Of a stretch of 64,000 nucleotides of DNA, positions 56,056-64,000 are shown one piece after another. The position numbers were made by a program, and so were the translations under genes. The stretch's first letter is position 1, and each line of letters opens with the position of its first letter. Origin of the DNA: Silene latifolia. Lineage: Eukaryota > Streptophyta > Magnoliopsida > Caryophyllales > Caryophyllaceae. The notes beneath the pieces were generated by a model. The model made no database searches. It had not been told where the DNA came from and saw nothing but the letters and a program-made list of their open reading frames with translations. Location: the NCBI RefSeq assembly GCF_048544455.1, contig NC_133529.1, positions 56,580,271 through 56,644,270 on the forward strand. The letters run 5' to 3'.

Positions 56056-56491
56056 GTGGTGGTGGTTGTTGATAGTGGTTTATTCATATTAGTAGTCATG
56101 TTGCATATTCACACACTTGAGTCATGTCGCACTTTATTTGTTTATTGAAACTGACGTTTGTTGTGCCTATGTATTTATCACCTGTCTCTTTTGGGGGTGG
56201 CCTATGTCGATCCATATGATATCCTTTGGTAATATGGGGAGCAGGTTAGGTACAGATTGTTTGGATAGTACGTGGGAGACGGGACGAGCTTGATGAGTCA
56301 CGAGACAAGTGTAGCTAGTTAGATGAGCATAGTAGCCATGAGTTATATTTTTATTCATTTGTTTACGTTTATGTAATTCACTAAACATTATAATTATTTA
56401 TAAAATGTTCTATTATTGATGTTTTGAAACACTACCTCGGGAAACCGAGATGGTAACGCTCCAATTATCTTGGCCGGATAATTGGGGTGTT

Positions 56492-59420
56492 GATGCATGC
56501 GACCTACTTTTAGGGAGGCCATGGGAGTTTGATAGGAATGCCACTCACCAGGGAAAGGAAAATGCCTACAATTTCAAGCACAATGGCAAGAAGGTCACCC
56601 TGACCCCTTTGTCACCCAATCAAAGAGGCTATGGAAGCCCTAACATGCCTGAGGAAGTCAATGGAGTGTTGTTTCTATCTGAGGCAGCCATGATCAAAGA
56701 AATAAAACAAGAACAGCATTTGATAATTATGTTGCTAAGGGAAATCAACACTAAGGATAGCACTGGTGTGCCTGCAGAGGTTGAACCTCTAATTCAGAGG
56801 TACAAAGAAGTTTTTCCAGCTGAGTTGCCTAGTAGATTGCCACCCCTGGGAGGAATTGAGCATCACATAGACCTTGTACCTGGTTCTTTACTTCCTAACA
56901 GACCAGCTTACAGATGTGATCCCACAACAACCAAGGAACTGTAGCACCAAATTGAGAAATTGATGAGAAAAGGCTTTGTGAGGGAGTCACTGAGTCCATG
57001 TGCAGTGCCTGCTCTACTGGTGCCTATTAAAGATGGAACATGGAGAATGTGTACTAATAGCAAGGCTATAAAAAACATCACAGTCAAGTATAAGTTCCCC
57101 ATTCCAAGATTGGATGATATGTTGGATGAGCTCAGTGGAGCCAAGATCTTTTCAAAAATAGATCCTAGAAAAGGGTATTATCAGGTGACGATAAGAGAAG
57201 GTGATGAGTGGAAAACAACTTTCTAAACCAAGCATGGCTTATATGAGTGGCTTGTCATGCCATTTGGTCTCTCTAATGCCCCAAGCACCTTCATGAGGCT
57301 AATGACTGAAGTTCTAAGGCCTTGCGTCGAAAAATTTGTTGTGGTATACTTTGATGACATACTCATCTACAGCAGCAGTCCAAATGAGCATCTATCCCAC
57401 CTGGAAGCAGTTTTTAAAATACTCAGGGAACAGAAGCGGTATGGGAAGCTTGAGAAATATACCTTCATGGTCAATGAGGTAGCATTTCTAGGGTATATCA
57501 TATATGGGATAGAAATATCAGTTGATCAGGAGAAGATTAAAGCTATGAAGACATGGCCAGTCCCACAAACAATCACAGAAGTAAGGGGGTTCCGTGGTCT
57601 GGTATCTTTTTACAGGAGATTCATCAAGAATTTTAGCTCAGTTGTTGCACCAATCACTGAGTGCATGAGAAAAGGGGATTTCCAATGGACTAAAGCTGCT
57701 CAACAGTCCTTTGGGAAAATCAAGAAGCTGATGTGTGAGATTCCCATTCTAAAGCTGTCAAACTTTGATCAATGTTTTGAAGTAGAGTGTGATGCCAGTG
57801 GAGTTGGAATAGGAGTTGTACTACTCCAGGGACAAAAATCAGTGGCTTATTTCAGTGAGAAACTGAATGGAGCTAAGTTGAGATACTCCACTTATGATAG
57901 GGAATTCTATGCCATCATCAGGGCCCTCACACATTGGGGTCACTACCTAAAACCTAAGCCATTTGTGTTACACTCAGATCATGAGGCCCTGAAGTACATC
58001 AATGGCCAACACAAGCTGAGCTATAGGCATGCTAAATGGGTGGAGTTCCTGCAAGCATTCACCTTTTTAAGCAAATACAAGGTAGGAAAACACAATGTAG
58101 TAGCTGATGCCCTATCTAGGAGGCACTCTCTGTTGACTATCATGAGTAACAAGGTCCTTGGGTTTGAGTTCATGAAGGAGATGTATAAAGAGGATCCTGA
58201 TTTCTCTGAGGAATGGATCACTCACACAGAAGGAGGACCAATCCAGGGGAGGAAATATATGGTGCAAGAGGGTTTTCTATTTCATGACAACAAACTGTGT
58301 GTGCCAAGGGGATCTTACAGGGATTTGGTGATCAGGGAAGTCCATTCAGGAGGACTAGGGGGACATTTTGGGGTCCAGAAAAATCTAGAGATTTTACAGG
58401 ATCAATTTTATTGGCCAAGAATGATAGGTAATGTTCAGACAGTCCTTAGAAGGTGCCCAACATGCCAGAAAGCCAAGAGCTCCTTCCAAGCAGGACCATA
58501 CACTCCATTACCTATACCTGATAAACCCTAGGAAGATGTGAGCCTTGATTTCATTGTAGCCCTGCCTAGGACACAGAGAGGGAAGGATTCAATCATGGTA
58601 GTTGTGGATAGGTTTAAACAGATGCCTCACTTTATAGCCTACAAGAAAACTGAAGATGCTGCCAGTGTTGCTGAATTGTATCTCAAAGAAGTTGTGAGAC
58701 TCCATAGGGTTCCTAAGACAATTGTCTCATACAAGGATACCAAGTTCATGAGTTACTTTTGGAAAACCCTATGGAAGCTCCTGAAGACAAAGCTCTTGTT
58801 CAGTACCTCCCACCACCCACAAACAAATGGCCAAACTGAGGTCACCAACAAAACTTTGGGGAGGATACTAAGGTGTCTAGTCAGCAAAACTGTGAAGGAT
58901 TGGGATCTAAAGTTAGCTGCAGCTGAATTTGCATTCAATAGGGCACCCTCTACTACTACTGGTCACAGTCCCTTTGAGGTAGTATATGGGGTTAATCCAG
59001 TTATGCCCTTGGACTTGTCTTTTGTCTCAACGGGAGAGCTCAATACAGATGCCAAAAGAACAACTGAACAACTACTGAAGTTACATGAATCAGTGAAAAA
59101 ACAAATTGAAAGGTCCAATGAGCTGTACAAGAAATAATCCAAAAAGCCTAGGAAGAAGAAATAATTTAAGGCGTGAGATCTGGTATGGCTGCACCTGAGG
59201 AAAGAAATATTTCCAAAAAAGAGAAAGAACAAGCTTATGCCTAGAGCAGATGAACCATTTAAGGTCTTGGAAAGAATTGGTCCAAATGCTTAGAAGATTG
59301 ACTTGCCAGGGGATTATGGGGTTCATGGAACGTTCAATGTGGGTGATCTTAGTCCATTTTATGAAGATTCTGAGGAGGAGGAGGAGGAGGAGGATCTAGG
59401 CTTGAGAACAAGCCCTGTTC
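56492..59420 (+). pseudogene. Reverse transcriptase, RNase H and integrase of the chromovirus-like element
   Basis: [51 protein letters not shown] and VVYFDDILIYSSS. RNase H: FEVECDASGVGIGVVL, REFYAIIRAL, LHSDHEALKYI and VADALSRRHS. Integrase: HSGGLGGHFG with CPTCQKAK, LDFIVALPRT, IVSYKDTKF and NGQTEVTNKTL. The C-terminal GPF/Y-like [15 protein letters not shown] and FNVGDLSPFYED precede a Glu-rich end. Stops: TAG 56942-56944, TAA 57224-57226, TAG 58529-58531, TAA 59135-59137 and more after it. The second integrase Asp is replaced by Tyr (58730-58732). Confidence 0.9.
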
Positions 59421-59432
59421 AACCAGGGGGGT

Positions 59433-61595
59433 TGCAGCTGGAGCTGTTAACCAGGCTAATGATCTTCTGAAGGAAGGCCAGGGACAACCTAGCCATAACT
59501 TTACCTTACTAGGGCATGGCCTAGGATTACGAGGCATAGGTCAGGCCACAGTAGCCCCAGCAAACCAGATTCAGGCTAATAAGAATGATCAGACAACTTT
59601 AGCTATCAGTCCAAATTCATCAGGTCACAAATGCACATTCCAGGCTAACCACCAGCTGCCACCTTGGCCAGCTGAGACATTATTCAACTAAGATTAGATC
59701 AACCCTAGGGAGCCAAGCTTATTTCCCAATGAAATTCACAGAAAATCAAACTGAGAAGCCAGTTGCAGGAAGGGTAAATCAGATAAAGTAGAATTGTCAT
59801 TTCTGGCCAAACAAGGGAAAACTCTCAACAAAGGACTCTTGGCTTATTTCAGCATTCTTCAGATAACACCTAGAGCAACAGTTGGTGCTTGAACCAAGGC
59901 CATTTGACTTCACACAATCAGCCAAGGAAATACAGCAGTTTAGGAGCAACCTGTCACTATCATGCCTGTAACACTTTTGTTTTTACTCAGTTTCCTTTAA
60001 ATTCCTTTTCTATCCGTTGTAATATATTTTCAATGTTCTTGTTTGCTTCCTAAAACTAATCCTGATCCTTAGATGGAGGTATCTAGGGTTTTATTTGTAC
60101 TAAGACTTCACAGGAAAGGCCTATATAAGGACCCTTCCTCAATCTGTTTTACTCAGACTTGATTAATGAAAAACCTTGAGATTTCTCTCAAAATTAGTAA
60201 ATCTTATTAACTTTGCTGAGTCTTTTTTTTTTTTGCAAGAATAGCAAGCCATGTATTCATCCATAAAGGGAATAATGAGGCAAATTCTTACAAAGATAGC
60301 CAATAACTTATATTTCTATCTAAGCATTTAAGTAATCTAGGAACTCTTTCTCCTCACTTGCATATGAAACATGAAATAAACGGACACATACAATATACTG
60401 GACTCGTCTTAACAGATAAGCAACATCATGTTCTGAGCCTCGAAAAATTCTGAAATTCCTCTCTTCCCATAGACAATACACCAAGGTGTGCATACATCCC
60501 AGGTACCAGCTGGTCTTCCAATGCCTTCGAGCATGCCTGTTAGAAATCCAAGCAATTTCTTGCTTCAAAGAGTTGGTTCTGCCCAGTACTTTCATCCATA
60601 GCATTAGACTCTGCCACAATGTTGCAGAATATGGACATTTAAAGAATAAATGACTGTGGCTTTCTAGTGCAGCTTTGCAAAGAACGCATCTGTTGACTAT
60701 CATCATACCCTTCTTGTTTAAATGGTCAACTGTAGCCAGCTTCCCCTGCAATGCCAGAGTCATGATTACACTATGCTTTGGTAGAACTGCCCTATTCCAG
60801 ACAGTCTTACCCCATCTCACAGTTCTTTCCTTATCTCTGAGCTGTTCATAAGCCAATGACAAACTGAATTTCCCATTCCTAACACAAGACTGGAGCACAG
60901 TCTTAGCAACATCAATGGTACCAGTTTTTTGAAGTAAATCATCTCTAACCTTTAGGAGACTCTTCCAACTTTCAGAGTGATAATTCTTGGATGTCATAGT
61001 CCAAAAATTACCAGCCTTGATGTTATAGAGATAGTTCCATGTTGTCCAAAAGCTCTCTGAAAACTTTGCTGAGTCTTAGTTGTAAGTCAGACTTAATATC
61101 TTCTTGTGCTTGCTTAAAAGGTGATTAAGAAACTGTGGTGTACCTTAGAACAGGTCTGTGCTTGCTTGAGCTGTTTTAAGCTGCATTGTCTGTCTTAGTT
61201 TGAGTTAGTCTGTGCTTGCTTGAATAACTTATTCTTGGACTCCCAAATTATTAAGTTTAACCTCTGTGCTTGCTTGAGGGTGAATTTGATAATTATATCC
61301 TGGTTCCTAGTCACATTAAGAGTCACTCAAATCTGCTGAGAAAGCTGTCTGAGAATCACAACATTTCAGTGTGGTTTTCTAATTATTAAAAATACTTAGG
61401 AGTGCTTGTAAAATTCTGAATTTTGGCTCAGTTTTAGTTTGCTATCTTAACCAAATTGTCACCAATTTTCACGATTTATCAAGGTCATTTGCTATTTTTT
61501 CAAAAATCCTAAAGTTCATTGCATTCCCTGAAGTTGTCCTTTGTCTGTTGTCAAGGTTTGTGAAATTTGTTTGAGTCCCTGTGGTTTACATTGCA
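59433..61595 (+). repeat. 3' LTR of the chromovirus-like element, interrupted
   Basis: Preceded by the purine tract AGGGGGG (59425-59431). Nearly collinear with the 5' LTR up to 60224 and again from about 61062. Confidence 0.85.
60225..61061 (-). mobile_element. 5'-truncated LINE insertion
   Basis: A T-run starts the insert (60225-60234), the tail of a minus-strand element. The target duplication AACTTTGCTGAGTCT(T) lies at 60209-60224 and 61062-61077. Codons 60997-60320 encode the zinc-binding RT region (RTVRWGKTVWNRAVLPKHSV, CVLCKAALESHSHLFFKCPY) and a C-terminal WEERNFRIF stretch, without RNase H. It is therefore from a different L1 lineage than the two LINEs at 18-32 kb. Confidence 0.9.
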
Positions 61596-61600
61596 TTTGT

Positions 61601-62370
61601 CATAGACCCGCGACGAGTGAATGACGTCCTTTGAGATTAACCGTTCATAATTTTTGTAGATTGAAGGAGGTAGATCCAAATCTTCGATTTGTTGCCAGAG
61701 GCTTGCCACATCCCATTTAGAGACAAGCGGTACCGAGTAAGTGGGATCGAGATAAACCGCCTTACCCTCCCCGGTCACATTTGTCGTTTTAGTTTTCTTT
61801 AAGGGAGGTTACCTTTCTGATTTCCCCCTTTTGTTTCTAAGATCGAATTGGGTAGGCCTCGAAGTTGCTTTGTCAATCCCGACTTCATTCTCTTCTTCAG
61901 TAATGTTAGGAAGGGATAAAGTTGCTTTTCCTTTTCTTTTATTGACCTTCTTTAATGGCCCCGATTTGTTGCATGGGGTGACTTCTTCTGCAGAATAAAG
62001 CGGTTGATCCAAAGGATCAACAACCTTATTTTCCTCGTCATCGAGGGTGACGCTTTCAGTGGAGGATCCAGATCCTTGATCCCCCCTCCCTTTTCTTTGC
62101 ACCTCTAGTGCGATTTCCGATCATGGAAGAGATCGAAGCTTCATCAGGTATCGGTTTTTCTGGGGATAAGGTAGCTATTGGGTCGGGTTTAATGGGTGTT
62201 TCTGGGTTAGGGTTTCTTGGAAAGGCATAGGATTCCTTTCTTGGTTCAGGATGTGTGATGGTTGATGAGGTTGGTGTAGGGGACGGCTGGGATGGATTGT
62301 TGGTTGAAGACGGATTGGTCATCTTTGATGATTTGATGGGTAGGGTTGTGTTGAATGAGGTTTTTACCAT
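61601..62370 (-). pseudogene. Auxiliary ORF of the Sirevirus-like element, N-terminal part
   Basis: On the minus strand the ATG at 62370 starts MVKTSFNTTLPIKSSKMTNP, a Pro/Ser/Thr-rich region. A frameshift near 62090 switches to GRGDQGSGSSTESVTLDDEE, then basic KKVNKRKGKATLSL. A TAA lies at about 61811-61809. The frame continues GKAVYLDPTYSVPLVSKWD and KNYERLISKDVIHSSRVYDK, where the chromovirus-like element broke it. The rest is at 51870-50866. Confidence 0.75.
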
Positions 62371-63034
62371 AGTAAGAAATGGTAAGATTTGGTTTTAAGG
62401 TAGGTAAGAGAGGGAAGGTGAACGGTTGGTTGGTGAAGACGGCATTGGATATGGATTTTGTAAGGGTTTTGAAAACTTTGTGGATATATTAGCCCAATTA
62501 AGAGAGGGGTTGAGGGGTAGTTAGCCCAGATAAATGAAATGTAAACAACCCAAATTCAAGATGGTGAGTGTAAAATAAACATAGATTTTGATATGAGGTT
62601 GAGTGATTATTCATGCACAATTACGGTATCGATTTACGGTCAAGACACGATATGCATACACTAGAGTGAACAATACCATACTAACATGTCCCTTTTAGTC
62701 AATCATTTAGGAGAATTAATAAGATCATATTCAAAAATAATAAGCAATTAATTAGACTAATATCTAACATGTCCCTATGCTTCCCGAAACACCTTTGCAT
62801 GATCAAGACTCGCTCTTATTAGCCTCGTGAACTTGGGTGAATGCTAATTTGACGGGAAAAAGCTAATGAGTGCTTCATTTCCAACAAAATGCAATGAATA
62901 CGAGCAAAATCACCTAGAACACCGAATTAGCTCACAAATACACTAATAGAAGTGCAATAGTCAAATAAACCGAGCTAAAATAGGGGTTAAAGTATGTATA
63001 AAATGGAAGCGGTAATTCTTATCAAAAATCGGCG
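62371..63034. other. Unassigned stretch
   Basis: 62371-62580 reads like a leader or spacer of the Sirevirus-like element. 62581-63034 is AT-rich and resembles retroelement non-coding DNA (TTAGTCAATCATTTAGGAGA and similar), but I cannot assign it. No coding motif. Confidence 0.4.
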
Positions 63035-63245
63035 GCAAACAACAACCAGGGGTCAGCTACCAAGCCTTCTACATCAGCTAGTATAGTGCAAGGGGGTGGA
63101 CAAAAGAGCAGTGGCAAATTGTTTATGATGGACAAGCAAGCTGCTGAGGATGATGCACACGTGATCACCGATACTTTTCTTGTTAACAACATTTCTACTT
63201 TTGTTTTGTTTGATTCGGGGGCATCGCATTCGTTTGTATCGTCAA
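63035..63245 (+). pseudogene. Chromovirus gag-protease fragment
   Basis: An in-frame segment GKLFMMDKQAAEDDAHVITD then TFLVNNISTFVLFDSGASHS carries the retropepsin motif LFDSGASHSFVS typical of Tekay-type chromoviruses. It is cut after SFVSS by the LTR that begins at 63246. Confidence 0.85.
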
Positions 63246-64000
63246 TGTGACACCCTCATTCATTGCGGAAAAGTAAACACATAATTCTAGATAAAAACTG
63301 CATGGATATGTTTGTAATAGGTTCATTTGGGTAAAACCCTGTAATTTTTAAAACCGAGGACGAAACCTGAACCTGTTATAAAAATATCCAAATGGGAAGG
63401 TGTCAAACATGCAAGGTCCAAAATAAATCTCATAGATAAAACATCGCTAAAGTCGCGAAACAAAGTTATACAACCCAAATATGAAAAAGGGAGACATATG
63501 TCCCTAAAAAGTATATGACATAAAAAGTGTTTAAGGGTCACAATAAAATAAAGCCAATCTAGGTCCCAAGGTTACTTTGCTCGCTAGCTCGTTCATGTAC
63601 CCCATATATGCATCACCTACCTGTCAATCGCATTTTATACAAATACGAAAGCCACAGTCAGTGGGGAGTAACTCCGAGTTCTCCCAGCCACGAAATGTCA
63701 TAATTAATATAACATGTAAACATAAGAATATGAATATGAATAACACATAGCCTTAGCAATATAGATGCTAGACAATCGTGCTTATCATGTGAACAACAAT
63801 ATAACAACACATAGTCCTAGCATGTGAATACTAGACCGACTCATACTACACTATCATGTGAATCACATAACATCCAGGAATCCAAACTCTATCAACCATA
63901 GCCGGCTTGCATCTCACCTTCTATGATTCATAGAATCAACAAACAAGAAAGGACAATATATCTAGAGACAGGCATAAGTTCCTAGTACCGTCAATAGTCA
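63246..64000 (-). mobile_element. 3' end of an LTR of the 8905-12561 family, inverted, runs off the window
   Basis: On the plus strand it starts TGTGACACCCTC and matches the reverse complement of 12561 down to about 11810 at roughly 90 percent or more by eye. Only the outer 755 bp are visible, so solo LTR and full element cannot be told apart. Confidence 0.88.

Larger units (their letters stand above)
54715..56491 (+). mobile_element. Solo LTR nested in the protease-RT junction
   Basis: Starts TATAATACC (TG changed to TA) and ends near GGGGTGTT. It shares CACTACCTCGGGAAACCGAG and the GGGGTGTT end with the solo LTR 47539-50151, in inverse orientation. The host frame CDMVP/DACDLLLGRPW closes if it is removed. 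No matching 5-bp flank remains; a few bases at the right end seem lost. ORFs within it are not credible. Confidence 0.75.
51876..61595 (+). mobile_element. Chromovirus-like Ty3/gypsy retrotransposon with two nested insertions
   Basis: LTRs 51876-53184 (1309 bp) and 59433-61595 (1310 bp once the nested LINE and its duplication are removed). Both start TGCAGC(AA/TG)GAGCTGTTAACC. The flanks TTTAT (51871-51875) and TTTGT (61596-61600) give a near-perfect 5-bp duplication. Removing the element rejoins the Sirevirus auxiliary ORF in frame (HSSRVYDK to S, stop, HERPDF). Gag-pol is present but broken. I do not see a chromodomain. Confidence 0.85.

Overview
This is a repeat-rich nuclear window from a flowering plant. 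The supports are spliceosomal introns, Stowaway-type MITEs, plant L1 LINEs with RNase H, Athila, Sirevirus-like and chromovirus LTR elements, and one plant mitochondrial small heat-shock gene. Motifs such as GACGGTCTTA recall Caryophyllales, but that is only a guess. Nearly all of the 64 kb is transposable-element DNA in nests. The only gene that reads as intact and cellular is the small HSP at 32411-33599.

Left part (1-16.1 kb). A decayed plus-strand gene carries two consecutive Ulp1/C48-type protease domains (about 3.4-5.3 kb and 5.7-6.8 kb). It converges on a minus-strand FAR1/MURA-type transposase pseudogene (7587-13440). This pairing is typical of Mutator-like elements. Both Ulp1 copies keep the His and Asp motifs but have lost the catalytic Cys (Arg in one, Ser in the other). 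The FAR1 gene has lost its 5' end and is cut by a 3657-bp solo LTR (8905-12561). Introns and flanks of both genes hold clusters of a 21-bp minisatellite with a TGTATAACTCTAG core. A 96-codon coiled-coil ORF (14077) and a truncated second copy of it (13443) lie beyond.

Middle (18.5-34.2 kb). An old plus-strand L1 LINE (18565-31884) was split by a nearly intact minus-strand L1 (21361-28471) with a 13-bp target duplication. In the younger LINE, ORF1 and ORF2 overlap as ATGA, and ORF2 codon 6 is a stop. Just downstream, a Stowaway MITE sits about 55 bp upstream of a perfect heat-shock element that drives the small HSP.

Right part (34.2-64 kb). A minus-strand Sirevirus-like Ty1/copia element is the backbone. 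Its 3' LTR received a full-length Athila (34294-46439, TSD TTGAT) and a solo LTR (47539-50151, TSD AACGG). Its auxiliary ORF was split by a chromovirus-like Ty3 element (51876-61595), which itself holds a solo LTR (54715-56491) and a 5'-truncated LINE (60225-61061). At the right edge a chromovirus protease fragment is cut by a second, inverted copy of the 8905-12561 LTR family. The Athila carries a paired 15-nt inverted repeat, always spaced 31 bp, at four places.
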